Positions 32,186-44,834 of a stretch of 64,000 bases of DNA are shown here, piece by piece (the first letter of the stretch is position 1; every line of letters starts with the position of its first letter). This stretch comes from Stomoxys calcitrans (taxonomy: Eukaryota > Arthropoda > Insecta > Diptera > Muscidae): the NCBI RefSeq assembly GCF_963082655.1, contig NC_081555.1, forward strand, positions 24,169,291 through 24,233,290, given 5' to 3'. The notes below the pieces were generated by a model. The model had not been told where the DNA came from, made no database searches, and saw only the letters and a program-made list of their open reading frames with translations. A program made the position numbers and the translations under genes.

Positions 32186-35100
32186 ATGTTTGTCAATATT
32201 TAATTTTTGTAATACAAATTTTTTATATACTTTGTATACATTTTATTTCTAATATTTTGTCATAATTATTCTTCTATAGAAAATTTAGTCATAATTTTAT
32301 TTGAGTTTTTCCAAAATTTAATCTATATATCTTTATTTATTAGTTTGGCTACTAGAGCCGGCCATTCGAATAAATCACTGAATAAACAATGATGATGTGT
32401 TTAGGAAGAAGGGAATGGGTTTAATGAATTTAAGAGAAGTTATCATTTTTCATACAATCGGAGGACAGATATCATAGCATTGGTAGACGATTTCTTGGAT
32501 GGTTAGTCGTTTAACAGTGTATAATGTCCGTCCGTCTGACCGGTCCAAAGTTTTATAGCATGGTAATTGTATTATCTGTGCTTAGATTTTTAGCATTAAG
32601 GCTATATGAAATATACGAACCAAAAGAATACCACTAACTGATTGGGCAGAAACTAAAACAATTCCATTTGCCTAATGCACCAAGCTAATTTTTTGGATTT
32701 ATTTACAGAAAATTTTGTTGACATTTTGTTTTTTTAGTCCATATTTTTTTTCATACAAAATTTTGTTTTAATTTTATTTTTATAAAAATTTAGTCAACAT
32801 TTTATTTTTACAGGCCCAAAATTTTTTTCCATACAAAATGTTGTCAATTTTCTAAGAAAAATGTTGTCAGCGTTTAATTTTATTAAAAATTTTTTTTCTC
32901 CAATCTGTTTTTTTAAATTTTATTTTTATAAAAACTTTTTTCAGCATGTTAGTTTTATACAAAAATTTTGTCATAATTTGTCATGTTTAAATTTTTTTAA
33001 TTTTATTTTTTTACCAAGAAATTTAGATCAAAAGTTTTACTTAACAATTTTAGAAATTTTGTCAACGTTTTACTTTAATAGAAAAATTTTTTTAATTAAA
33101 TTTTTGAATTTATTAATAATCTATTTTAGTTAACAATTAATTTTCATCAACAATTTATTTTTAACTTAAATTAGCTTTTAAACCCTTCTTTAAAGTTTCA
33201 ACCCTTAAAATTTTTGTTTGCGGCAAAAAGTTTGCTAAACTGGGAACTTTCATCCTTGGGCATTTGTAAATTAACCAGCAAACCATGAAAAAACCCCCAC
33301 ATTGCATACAAGCAAATTGCGTGTCAAAATCTATTTATGGTAAGAGAACAATTGCGGACTTGAATGATTTCTGGAATAGATAAACAGAGTAATGGGTGGT
33401 GGACAGACAAACGGACTCTAGGGCGTATATGTTAAATTTAAATGCCTCAATAGAAATGAAGGGAGTTTACTTGTAATGGTATGAAAAGGGGTGACTGATG
33501 ATGAAAAATATCCCTTTACAAAATCGCAGAGTTTTGCTTTTCTAAATTAAAATCAGCGATGCCAGTGACAGATAATTTGCAAAGTATGTGAATTGACACA
33601 AATAACCAAAAAAAAAATTAAATAGGAAATAAAAAAACTTGAAATTTATACCAAGTATACAAAAACAAGGAATTTCCAAAGCACAAAAAAAATCTGCGAA
33701 AGCTAAGTCCTTATTGAACCAAAACAACCCCATTTCCTTGCTTTTGAATAATTCATGTGGTCTTTGAATAAAGGGGGGAGGTGACAAAACAGAGTTTCTT
33801 TCGCTTATTTTGTTTAACATGGACACTATGCCAAAAAAAAATCAAACCTTTCGAAGATGGTGCCCTATTTGAAATGACATGCGTCATTGGTTTAATTGCC
33901 AAGAAAAGGTGTAAAGCAATGCTGGCCCAGGGCGCGACTGCGCACAAGTACCCACTGCCGGGTATGCCAGTGCCACCATGCCAACGGTTATGCGTGGCAA
34001 GGCAGACAGTTCCTGGAGAAGATGAAATGCAATCATCATAAAACGCAGCACACAATCGCCTTTTATACCACAATTCATCCATAAAGAAACAGAAGAAGGG
34101 TCCATCCCATTAACAAATATCAAAGTATGTGGAGTGAAAAAAAGAGGCCAAAAACACCCGTATGCTTTACAGCTGCCTTTAAAATGCCTTGCAGAGAGGA
34201 ATAAAGAAAGGTCTTCTTTCTTTTTGTTTTGGATTCCTCTGCACACCACACTTAGTCATAATGATTAAAGAGCAGGGTAGCTATAAAATATAAAAAAAAT
34301 TTACATAAAAAAGAAATTTCAAAGGAAATTCCATTGATAATTGTAAGCGTTCAACTTCAAGGAGAATTAGGTAGCCCAAATTCGGTTAATAAGCGCTACT
34401 AATTCGTTTCTAATGTTTAGAAGGTAGTTTTTAAAATAGTGTGCCCTAAGAATATTAGGTATGCATGACTATTTCTTTTACTAATATTAAAAATAAAATA
34501 TTTGTTGTTTTATTTAGCATAGCACTTGATGTTTTGTTTTTTTGCCTTTATCCTTCCTATTGCCAGCCATTGCATTTCCACTTGAATTGTGTTGCTCGGC
34601 AGGAGTTGTTTTTTCCCTATGACATTGCATCCCGTGTCTTTTGCCTTCATTTATTTACGACAGACATGTCCTGAAGGGTTTTTCTCTGTTTTGGTCTTCT
34701 TGTTTTGTGTTCTTTTTGTTTTCAAGAGTGAATATGCGCTGATAATATCATCAGCCTGCCCAGCTGTAATTGAAATCTATACCAGTTTTGCTGATGATTT
34801 CTAATTCAAATTGTCGTTTTTTTGGGATTTTGTTTGGACTCCACGTGAGACCACTTCAATTCTTTCCTGGTGAGTGCTAATTTATTTCATATTTTCCATA
34901 GCCAGAGGCATTGCTTCAATGAGATTTAAATAAATAGTCAGGATTTTGCCTCAAGGCAGTTATTGATATTTTTGTGTGGTTAATATGCCATCTGAGGCAT
35001 AAAGAGAGTGTTGCACCTGGATATTAAACCAAAACGATTGGTAGGGAACTAAAAAAGCCAACCACAAAAAGAAAGTTAGCAGAAAGAATGACTTTCGTAA

Positions 35101-35392
35101 GCTTGTTTGATACAAACAACACCTATGTACTAGATTAAGGCGTAGGGGTACCTTCATACCCTTGTAAAACAAAAAAAAAAACACCACGAAGTAATAGAAA
35201 TATGGACTCTTGTGTTGGTAGTCCTCTGCTGTAATTTCAATTGATCGGTAAAATAGAATTTTATGAAACATCAACAAAATTTTCAAAAAAAAAAGATCTA
35301 GGAAATTTTTTAAATCTTTCTCAATAGAGTGATCATGGGCAAATTTGCATTTGCAATATTTTTATATAACCAACTTATAGATAACAAGTAAA
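32186..35392. other. AT-rich non-coding DNA
   Basis: 32.2-33.2 kb is T-rich with recurring AAAATTTTGTC/TTTTATTTTTA text, a degenerate low-complexity region whose open frame is Phe-rich and not credible. 33.8-34.9 kb is more complex, but no frame shows a recognisable protein. CATGGGCAAATTTGCA near 35335 resembles a SINE tail. Confidence 0.45.
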
Positions 35393-36906
35393 AAGGCGTT
35401 AAGTTCGGCCGGGCCGAATTTTGGATACCCACCACCTAGAGTATATATGAAAAGCACCTTTCGTCAAAATCCGGTGAAAAATGCATACCTTATGCCCCAT
35501 AGGAACTAACATAAGACAATGTGTCAAATTTCAGTGAAATCGGATTATAACTGCGCCTTTTATGTGGCCCAGACTTTAAATCGAGATATCGCTCTATATG
35601 GGTCAAGCTGTAGAAAAATGTCGAAGAGCCTAATACAACTCACTGTCCCAAATTTCGGCTAAATCGGGTAATAAATGCGCTTTTTATGGGGCCACGACTT
35701 TAAATAGAGATATCGGTCTAGATGGCAGCTATATCCTAATCTGGACTGATTTGGGCCAAGTTACAGAAAAATGTCGAAGAGCCTAACACAACGAAATGTC
35801 CCAAATTTCGGCGAAATCGGACAATAAATGCACCTTTTAAGGACCCAAACCTTAAATCGAGATATCGGTCTATATGACAGCTATATCCAACTCTGGACTG
35901 ATCTATGCCATGTTGCAAAAGTATGTGGAGGGGCTTAACTTAACTCACTGTACCAAATTTCGGCTAAATCGGGCGATAAATGCGCCTTTTATGAGGCCAA
36001 GTCTTTAAATCGAGAGATCGGTCTATATGACAGCTATATCCAAATCTGGACCGATTTGGGCCAAGTCGCAGAAAAATGTCGAAGAGTCTAACACAACTCA
36101 CTGTCCCAAATTTCGGCTAAATCGGGCAATCAATGCGCATTTTATGGGGCTAAGACTTTAAATCGAGATATCGGTCTATATGACAGCGATATCCAACTCT
36201 GGACTGATCTATGCCATATTGCAAAAGTACGTCGAGGGGCTTAACTTAAAGCACTGTCCCAAATTCCAGCGACATTGAACAATAAAAGCGCCTTTTATGG
36301 GCCCAAGACCTTAAATCGAGAGATCGGTCTATATGACAGCTATATCCAAATCTCGACCGATCTGGGCCAAATTGAAGCAGTATGTGAAGGGGTTTAATTT
36401 AACTCACTGTCCCAAATTTCGGCGACATCGGACAAAAAATGCGCCTTTAATGGGCCCAAAACCTTAAATCGAGAGATCGGTCTATATGGTAGCTGTATCC
36501 AAATCTGGACCAATCTGGGCCAAATTGAAGAAAGATGTCGAAGGTGTTTGGGCCAAATTGAACAAAGATGGACTCACTGCTCCAAATTTCAGCAAAATCG
36601 GATAATAAATGTGGCTTTTATGGGCCTAAGACCCTAAATAGGCGGATCGGTCTATATGGGGGCTATATCAAGCTATATTCCGATATAGCCCATCTTCGAA
36701 CTTAGTCTGCTTATGGAAAAAATAAGAATCTGTGCAAAGTTTCAGCTCAATATAAAGACTGTAGCTGGATTCAACAGACGGCTAGATCGTCTTACGCTGA
36801 TCAAGAACATATATACTTTATAGGGTCGGAAATGGATATTTCGATGTGTTGAAAACAGAATGACAACATGAATATACCTCCAACCTTCGGTGGTGGGTAT
36901 ACAAAG
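35393..36906 (+). mobile_element. mini-me-like element, second subfamily
   Basis: The start is AACAAGTAAAAAGGCGTTAAG with hairpin TTCGGCC-G-GGCCGAA (35404-35418) and GATACCCACCACCTAGAG; the end is GGTGGTGGGTATAC. Tandem units bear TTTAAATCGAGATATCGGTC, GACAGCTATATCCAA and CCCAAATTTCGGC. The TCGAGA landmark recurs at 35857, 36010, 36163, 36316 and 36469 (153 bp each), with earlier spacings of 124 and 152. The core GGCTAGATCGTCTTACGCTGATC is diverged and lacks the GACG tract. Confidence 0.8.
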
Positions 36907-37129
36907 ATCGTATTAAATTTTCTTTCAAAAAAAAATTCTAATAAATTTTCTGTTAAGGCAAAATTTTCGGAAATAGATTCTCTAAAGACAAAGTATTTAC
37001 CATTTTTTTGAGAATGGCAGCGTGCCAACGAAATTAGCTTTTAACACTACATTTCTATTGAATATGCAAGGCTGCAAGGTAGGAACAATGCTCGATTGCC
37101 AGGATTCTCTGGACTAAAGGCAACAACAA

Positions 37130-37885
37130 AATCAGTAAGGAAAAGCAAAAGTCGGCCGGTGCCGACTGTATAACACCCTATAAATCAAAAGTGGTATCTG
37201 TATCCAATTCTGAACCAATTTTGATGGACCGGATGTTTTCAGATGGGTTATTAAACAATCTGTATCACATTTCAAGCAAATATTATTACGCTGTAATAAC
37301 TATGATTGGCAAATGACAACATTATTGTAAATTACCCAAAATCCCACGAACATATATAAGGGAGCTTTATCTAAATCTGAACCGATATTAACTTAACTTC
37401 CTAGATATTCCGGTAGTCGTCGAAGAAAGAGTTGTGCAAAATTTTGGCAATAATGGTCAATAAATGAGCTTGCTATGACTCTAGTAGTTAAAATCGGTCG
37501 AAATACATATATGGCAGCTGTATCTAAATCTGAACCAATATCTATGAAATTCATTAGCAATACTAAGAGTCATAAGAAAATCCTTTCTGCCAAATTTCAA
37601 GAGAAACGGTAAAAAAATGGCTACTTTATTGCAATATTAGTCCAAATCGGACGAACAAATACATGGGAGCTATATTTAAATCTGAACCGATTCACCAGTA
37701 ATACTAAAAGTCATAAGAAAATCCTTCATGCCCAATTTCGAGAGAATCGGAACACAAATGAGGACTTTATTGCAATATTTCTCAAAATCGGACGAACATA
37801 TGTATTGGAGCTATATCTAGATCTGAACCGATTTCGAGAAAACTTCTTAGATACTGTGGTAGTCGATGACGAATGCGTTGTGCAA
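37130..37885 (+). mobile_element. mini-me-like element, third subfamily, 3'-truncated
   Basis: It starts AGTAAGGAAAAGCAAAAGTCGG with hairpin AGTCGGC-CGGT-GCCGACT (37150-37167) and TAACACCCTATAAATC. Units contain GGAGCTATATCTAAATCTGAACCGAT and TCATAAGAAAATCC. It is cut by a minus-strand LINE. Confidence 0.7.
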
Positions 37886-38700
37886 AATTGTATCTCTGTG
37901 GCTCGGCAACCAGAGCATGTGAATTTTGAACTGTTCAGCCATCTCGTTGAGAGATCTGCGACAGTCGAGGGGGGTTTTTGTTCAGAAATACGTTTTCCAG
38001 GGATTTAATGGCTGCCTGGCTGTCAGAGAAGATATTTATGTCAATCGTTGTTATGACCTTATATGTTAGCCATTCCACCACTTCCTTAATTGCTAGGATC
38101 TCCGCTTGATACACACTGCAGTGGGTAGGTAACCTCTTCGATATGACCAGTTCTAGATCCTTAGAGTACACCCCAAAGCCCACCCGGTCGTCTATTTTGA
38201 AACCATCTGTATAATAGTCTATGTAACTTCTGTTACCAGGGTACAGTGGTCGCTGCCACAATGCCCAGAGGCATAAGATGTAGCATTAAATTCAGTGCAT
38301 CAGATGTCGTCCTCAGTGCGGCTGTGATGTACAAACAAGCCATTCTTTGAATACGGTCAAATATTGAGGAGTAGGTGGACTTTGAAGTGCCGTCCACCAG
38401 CCCACAACACCATATAGCATTATAGGTCTGACAACTGCAGTATATACCCAATGAATGGCACGCGGTCTAAACCCCTAACTTTTGTTAATAGCTCTCTTGC
38501 AGGTGTATAGAGCAAGAGTTGCCTTTTTTTGCCCTTTCCAAAATTTTGGATTTGAAGTTCAGTTTCCTGTCTAGCTAAACACTCAGGTACTTTGCGCTTT
38601 CTGTAAATGGAACGTTCTTCCCTCTCAAGGAGACAGTTGCCACTGTAGGCAACTTGTATATCCTGCTAAAAAGAACAGAAAATAACCGATGGGTTGCAAG
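37886..38700 (-). pseudogene. RNase H-type LINE fragment: RT thumb through RNase H
   Basis: Minus strand, from 38700 downwards: a thumb region (KILERAKKG-like, then WIHWVYTAVVRPI-like), TSKSTYSSIFDRIQRMACLYITAALRTTSDALN, which is the linker typical after LINE RTs, and an RNase H domain with catalytic residues visible (YYTDGF, YQAE, FSDSQAA). It stops at the GHRD block. Frameshifts separate the frames 38451-38233 and 38261-37935. This is the best preserved RNase H of the family in the window; the protein is not expressible as it stands. Confidence 0.85.
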
Positions 38701-38924
38701 GAGAGCTATTTTAGCTTTTTAAGCTTTGGTTCATGGGGAGGCGATTTTGTTTCGATATGCAGGATAGTTTCGCTAAGATCCTCATTTCACGACCATTTAT
38801 GTGTGGATATTTGAATCAAACGAAATGGAAATCCTAGCACCGACTAGTCCGAATGACCCATCCTTCAAACCTGATTAATATATAATAAAGCAGCGGGAGT
38901 CGTAGGTTTGCCATAATGAGTAAA

Positions 38925-39440
38925 GGAAACGTTGGCCTCCGTTGCGCAAAGGAATTGCTTCTGGCGACATGTAAGCTAAGTCTTCAGGATTATTTCAGAA
39001 GGGAAACGAATGACAGATGGCCACAAAGTGTTGACTGTGAATACTCCAAAATTATGTGGCCCAATTTAGACTTGAAGAGGTCTATCGTTTTGCTGTCGCT
39101 GGCTAGAACAGGTTACTATCTGATCGAAAAAAATTCTGAAAGACTGAAGACGTGAGGATGTCGAGGAATAAGAGACTATAGAACCTCTGCTACGTACGTG
39201 TCTCGCACTGGCAGACAGAAAGAGTTACACTTTTGGTTCTCATTTCTTTGAAAACTTGTCTGAATTAGCGAATGATAATATTCGCGTCTTGTTGCGCTTT
39301 TTAAAGCGATCTGGTTGGTTTAACGGTAGGAACTAGAAGGCATTTTCTTTCTGCTGTTCCTGTGGTACCACAATGAATAAAAACTTCTAAGTGAGTCTGC
39401 TGACAGACTGCCACATAAACCTTACCTAACCTTCATATTC
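38925..39440 (+). pseudogene. RNase H-type LINE 3' end
   Basis: It encodes LLATCKLSLQDYFRRETNDRWPQSVDCEYSKIMW..DLKRS, the domain between RNase H and the zinc motif, then a broken zinc region (GAGGATGTCGAGGAATAAGAG), the GRN tail and a 3' end ATAAACCTTACCTAACC. It is opposite in orientation to the adjacent 37.9-38.7 kb fragment. Confidence 0.8.
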
Positions 39441-41030
39441 TGTGCAGCTTTCCCTCTTATTTTTTGTTGTGTTCTACAGTCAGGGATCTTTAGACTTCTT
39501 TTAGTAAATGAGACAGATCAAAATGACTGAAAAAAGGTTGAAGTTGATTAAGACATGACCAAACTTCATATCCAATATTGAAAAAAAATACAAAAAAATT
39601 TCGGACCCTACGAATCCTTTTACGGTCACCTAATTACTAGTAATTTTCACAAAATTATAGGAAATAAAATGTTCACCTTTGGAAAAATTAACTTTGACAG
39701 CTTGCCTAAAACATTTCGCCCATAAATCATTATTGTTGTCCTTACTATTTTTTATGGTCCTTTTCATATTGACAATTTTATATGCCAATCGATGAGTCAA
39801 TAATGTAATTATGTCAATACATATAGTTGCCAGGATATCCAAGTAATCAACATCAATCATCAAACATTGAATAGTATTAGCACAATGCAATAACACATAT
39901 GGCTATGATCTCTTAAGGATAATTACGTTTGATACCCCCTACTAATACAACAAGCAAATAATTGTTATAACACATATTGCCATATATATATTGAACAAAT
40001 GACATAAGTTGATAGCAATCCTGGTGTTTTTTTAGTGGCCTTTGAACAATGTGTTTAAAAAAAAGAACTACATTGTCTCAATATAAGGTTAGTCATTTCG
40101 AGGAAAAGAAACAGCTATGAACTGAAATGTAGAAAGACGCCCAGTTGGCAGAATGTGTTATTACAGTTTGTCAACCCGGGTCAGAACAGCAGCAGCTGTT
40201 CACAATGTTCCATGCTGATGACTGTGGCCTTACTATTGACTCACTCCAACAAATGGCAGACTTTGCCCTCTGCTAGTTGTTGGATACGTTCTGCTGTTTT
40301 GCCACCAAACAATGACAATGTTTTAATCCTTTTTTGCGTTCACTACTAGATTCCTGTTGCAATGCATTGAATTCATTTACGCAGTTTCTCTATATGAATG
40401 ATGATGGCGATGTGGTGTTTTTTTTATTTTTGCAGCTCCTTAACGTATAATACATTATTGTGTATAATGAGTTTGTAGAACAATACTCAAAGTTATTGGG
40501 TATAAAAAATAAATCTATTAAAATGATAAGGTCCTTGAACAGCTGTACAAGGATTTGAAATTCATTGAATACGCAGTTTAACTAGAGATTAACACAGAAA
40601 ACTGCTGTGATTATGTGCGCCAAGCAGCATGAGTGAGTAGGCAACGAGAAGGGACCATACAAAAAGGTTAAGTATGAAGTTTTGACAACATAAGCATATG
40701 AAGCATCATTGTAAAGTTAGAAAAATCATAGGGAATCACCATGGGAGGGATTTAAAGAACAGAAGTATTAAAGAGTTAGTTGGAACTGAATAGTTAAAAT
40801 GGATATACGATGTTAATAATCCCCTTATTTCGATACTTAGTGCCAAACAGTAGCTAACACAGAGGGTTAGTACTAAAATAGGATAGAATTATTGGAATAA
40901 GGTTATTGTTTGATTGATCTTAGAGTAACTGAAAATATATAGAAGTCTTGATCTTGTAATGTGGAAATTATTTAAGGCTAACATAAATTTTAACAAATAA
41001 TACAGGATCATTATTTGTTCAAAAGTTGTT
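39441..41030. other. AT-rich non-coding DNA
   Basis: No gene or repeat family was recognised. Confidence 0.45.
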
Positions 41031-41032
41031 AA

Positions 41033-41550
41033 TCATAAGTTTCTACTCCTTGAAGATTGTAATAAACTTTACCTTCAACTGTATGTATCTCTGTCTCCCT
41101 GAAGAATTGTAATAATCTTACCTCTTGCAAAATAGGAAAGAGGTTTGAAGCTTACGGGATGAAGCCAGTCTAAGATTCATTTCAGAATAGGAGCTCCCCT
41201 AAAATGCAAAAATAGGGGTTTTTGTGGCGGAACCAATATTTCAAAAGGAGATCATTGTAGCTTAGAATAGCAGGAATTATCCATCTTCGGATTGGGCCTG
41301 CTCGTCATAAGTTTCTACTCCATGAAGATTGTAATAAACTTTACCTACAACTGTACGTATCTTTATCTCCCTGAAGAATTTTAATAATCTTATCTCTTGG
41401 AAAGTAGGTAAGAGGTTTGGTTGTTTGAGCGAATGCGTGTGGAATATGAGCCTACAGGATGGAGCCAGGCTAAGATTCATTTCAGAACAGGAGCTCCCCT
41501 AAAATGCAAACAATGTGGTTTTGGTGACGGACCCAATATTACAAAAGATA
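41033..41550 (+). repeat. About 272-bp direct repeat, two copies
   Basis: Landmarks CATAAGTTTCTACTCC, GAAGATTGTAATAAACTTTACC, CTCCCTGAAGAATT and CAGGAGCTCCCCTAAAATGC recur with an offset of about 272 (41041 versus 41313). The second copy carries an extra ~30-base stretch (TTGTTTGAGCGAATGCG). No coding signal. Confidence 0.85.
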
Positions 41551-41617
41551 TGACTGAGTACTTGAGGATTGCACGCTGCCACCTCCTATGGGGGTGAAAG
41601 ACCTTGGAGGTTATTGT

Positions 41618-41705
41618 TAGGAAGGCTAGATAAGATTAGTTTTAAGTGGCAGCCTGTAATCAGATTCATTTAGACGTTTTCGTCCATTAAATGTAGTTTT
41701 ATTCG
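41618..41705 (-). pseudogene. RNase H-type LINE 3'-terminal scrap
   Basis: GATTAGTTTTAAGTGGCAG, CAGATTCATTTAGACGTTTTCGTCCATT is the reverse complement of the last ~80 bases of the family seen at 24.87 and 25.87 kb. Confidence 0.6.
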
Positions 41706-41764
41706 GTATTTGCATTGATATTCCTACTATTTAAATGGATCTTCCGATTAGTACTTCTAATTTT

Positions 41765-41868
41765 CGTTTGAAATATATGTGATTGGAAACTAACGATAGT
41801 ATCCATACTATCGATATTTATTATTAAAAATATCGAAAATATTGAATCGTTAGTTTGCCAGCTCTACT
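41765..41868 (-). mobile_element. hAT-like terminus (TATCGATA-rich)
   Basis: Ends GTTTGCCAGCTCTA, the same terminus as at 54.265 kb, with ATACTATCGATATTTAT inside. The other end was not found, so this is a solo terminus. The RT fragment follows immediately. Confidence 0.55.
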
Positions 41869-42110
41869 TTATGCCTTATAAGTCTCCTGGTCCAGATGGC
41901 ATATACCCCAAGATTTATATATGGGCTTTGGTTATCTGGTTGAAATATGTAACACACTTTTCGAGGTGCTCCCATGTGCCGTTATCGTGGAGTAGAGCGA
42001 AGATAGTCTTCATACCGAAAGCGTGGAAGACGAAGAACTTAAGACCGAATGGTCTCACTTCCCTCTTCATGAAGGCCTTGGAGTGAATTCTGGACTTTCA
42101 TATAATAGAC
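41866..42110 (+). pseudogene. LINE reverse-transcriptase N-terminal fragment
   Basis: The open frame 41871-42086 reads YKSPGPDGIYPK...PLSWSRAKIVFIPKAWK...LTSLFMKALE, matching the RT block K-PGPDGI, W-A-VVFIPK-GK, and RPI-LTSF-LK-LE. The end is frameshifted (RPNGLTS for RPISLTS). A flank GATCACATTAGGGAGG follows, with no downstream RT motifs. Confidence 0.8.
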
Positions 42111-42542
42111 AAGACTGGAGAAGATCACATTAGGGAGGGTTAAATAGGATGGATAAAAAAAAAAATAAAAATTGTATAGCAAAAACGTTATCTACATAAA
42201 TATACCTGAAAATTCTCCGAAGAAACCATGAACCAAAAATCAAACCCCTTCTCCGCGACTCTCAGCTTGGAAAAATAAATTATTTCTAGCATTTATCTTT
42301 TGTTTGGCAAAGGCGGGCGGGCATATACATTTTCAAGTCGAGAGGAGCAGATTATAGATTTATTTTAGATACGTGGTTTCTTCAGAGAATTTTCTTAGAA
42401 TTTTATGTAGTTTACGTTTTTGCCATACGTTTTTTGTAAAACTTTTTGTATTATTCAATTCCAATATGTGTTGTTTGTTGCCATTTTTTCCTGTACTATA
42501 ATGTGTTGGTCAACAAAAAGTCAACAAAAGCTACAAGCATTT
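42111..42542. other. Unassigned AT-rich DNA
   Basis: No feature was recognised between the RT scrap and the mini-me copy. Confidence 0.4.
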
Positions 42543-43245
42543 TTATACCCTCCACCATAGAATGGGGGTATACTAATTTTGCCATTCTGTTTGTAACTCC
42601 TCGAAATATTCGTCTAAGACGCCATAAAGTACATATTCTTGATCGATATGACATTTTAGGTCGAACTAGCCATGTCCGTCCGTCTGTCTGTCAAAAGAAC
42701 GCTAACTTTCGAAGGAGTAAAGCTAGCCACTTAAAATTTTGCAAAAAATGCTTCCAATAAGTGCCTTATTGAGCCTCCAGAGGGCGCAATTCTTATCCGA
42801 CTTGGCTGAAATATGATATAACGGCTTCTCCCATGACCTTCAACACACGTGCCAAATATGGTCTGATCGGTCATTAGCCTGATACAGCTCTCATATAAAC
42901 CGATCAACCTATTTTACTTTTTGAGCCTCAAGAGGGCATAATTCCTATCCGATTTGGCGGAAATTTGGCATGGTGTGTTTCGTTATGACTTCCAAGAACT
43001 GTATTTAGTATGGTTCAAATCGGTCCATAACCTGATATAGCTGTAAACCGATCTGAGATCTTGATTTCTTGAGCCTCTAGAAGGCATCATTATTATCGGA
43101 TTGGGCTGAAATTTTGTATAACGGCTTCTCTCATGACCTTCAACATACGTGTCAAATATGGTCTGAATCGGTCTATAGCCTGGTACAGATCCCTTATAAA
43201 CCGATCTTCCTATTTTACATCTTGAGCTCCTAAAGGGCAATAGAA
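42543..43245 (-). mobile_element. mini-me-like element (minus), 5'-truncated
   Basis: It begins TATACCCTCCACCATAGAATGG with the core reversed (AAGTACATATTCTTGATCG, GGTCGAACTAGCCAT, GTCCGTCCGTCTGTCTGTC), then units with GAGCCTCCAGAGGGCGCAATT and CGGTCCATAACCTGATATAGC. The start hairpin is missing. Confidence 0.75.
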
Positions 43246-43625
43246 AACAAATCAAATCTTTCTTCCCTTATTCAATAAGGCAAGTAAGATTTGATTTGTT
43301 TTCCATTGCGCTTATGAATCAAGTCGTCTTAAAGAGCCCTGTACAAATTCAGACGTGTGCTTTACAACTTGCTCTAGTTGGAATGGTTGTAAAGCACCAT
43401 GATCCATTTGACATATCCCGCTGAAGATTTTTCTTGGTCGAAAATGAAATCGCGATACGGAAAACTAGTCAAATGCTTCAACAAACTTTTGCTGACTTTT
43501 AAATGTTTTTTGCTATTCTTTGAATAGAAAGCATTAAACAATGGTTTAAAGCCGGACAATACCCTGCAATGGAATCTCAATGAGATTTTAAGACAGAAAA
43601 AAGAAAGCGCAAAACAAACATTCAC
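43246..43625. other. Unassigned DNA between mini-me copies
   Basis: It includes an inverted repeat: AATGGAAAACAAATC near 43303 is the complement of the 43240s AGAAAACAAATC. No gene. Confidence 0.35.
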
Positions 43626-43885
43626 CAGTAATGTCGAGAGTCAAGTGAAAATCCTTCCTATCAAATTTCGAGAGAATCGGTTAACAAATTACCATTTTAA
43701 TGCATTATTACTGCAAATCGGACGAACATATACATGGGAACTATATCCGAATCTGAACCGATTTTTTCCAATTTCAATAAGCTTCGTCTCTAGGCCGAAA
43801 AACATGCCTGTATCAAAATGTTAAGACGATCGGACGAAAACTGGTACCTGTACTTGGTGTGGTGTAGAGTATAAAAATAAGCTCA
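43626..43885 (+). mobile_element. mini-me-like fragment, third subfamily
   Basis: CACCAGTAATGTCGAGAGTCA, AAATCCTTCCTATCAAATTTCGAGAGAATCGG and GGAACTATATCCGAATCTGAACCGAT match the units of 37.1-37.9 kb, ending TGGTGTAGAGTATAAAA. Confidence 0.65.
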
Positions 43886-44834
43886 CATGGGCGTATATAT
43901 ATCGATGTTTATCAATAATGCCATGAAATTAATACCGAGGAAGATAGTTAACCTTTTTTCCGTTGGCTATCATGTACGGCCTTTAGTCAAAGTAGAGATA
44001 AGATACTAAGATCTTTTTCATTCAGGCATTGGAGGAATTGGGAAAACTGAATTCCGGCTTTCAAGACTACTGCCATTTTTCCTATCATAAATCACATCAA
44101 TCACCTAAACCACAACCCTTCTTTAAAATATGTAGAACTTCTTACAGAAATCTAAGTAGAAATTGAAGTGTAAACAAGTTATTAACGCTCAAAAACATAC
44201 AATACCACAAATATTACATCAATTGTAACAGTTTTGCCCATGTATTAGAAAAAGAAATGAAAAATGTGTGTCGAAGTCTTAGAACTGGCTGCAAAGAAAA
44301 TCAAAACATAAAACGTGTTTTCTGTTGAGCCAAAGACGCCAAAACACCAAAGACAACACCTTTGCTTATCTTTCAAGCCACATCGGCGAGAAATGTCATA
44401 TCTTTTCTTTTGATGACTTGTAATACAAAGTTACATAGTACATATCGTATGCCAAAGAATGGTCAACTGTGATAAAGGCATATGTTTGGCTGTTCATCCA
44501 TGTATTTACCCCAAAGGCAAAAGAAAAGAACGGGAACCTTTAAAATGTGTATACATACATAACGAGAAAGATAAGAAGGCAAATCATTGAAGAAAAGAAA
44601 GAAAGAACAACAGAAATCTTTTCGGTTATATATTCTTGTCGTAACATTATTGTCTCAACTGACCTCTGACCTCAACCTCAAGGCAAGACAGGAGAAGAGA
44701 GCATGCCTGCATATAGCTAGGCAATCATGCCAGCCTGCAACAATAGTTTAGGTAGTAAAAAGACTTTATATTACTGACTGACCATGACATCCATCTATCC
44801 ATCCATCCTTATTGGGTTGCATTACAAAGAGAAC
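43886..44834. other. Non-coding DNA
   Basis: No gene or known repeat was seen. Confidence 0.45.

Noticed and set aside
33753..34249. Overlapping frames on both strands at 33.8-34.2 kb
   Set aside because: No motif, no splice context and mutual antisense overlap; left unassigned.
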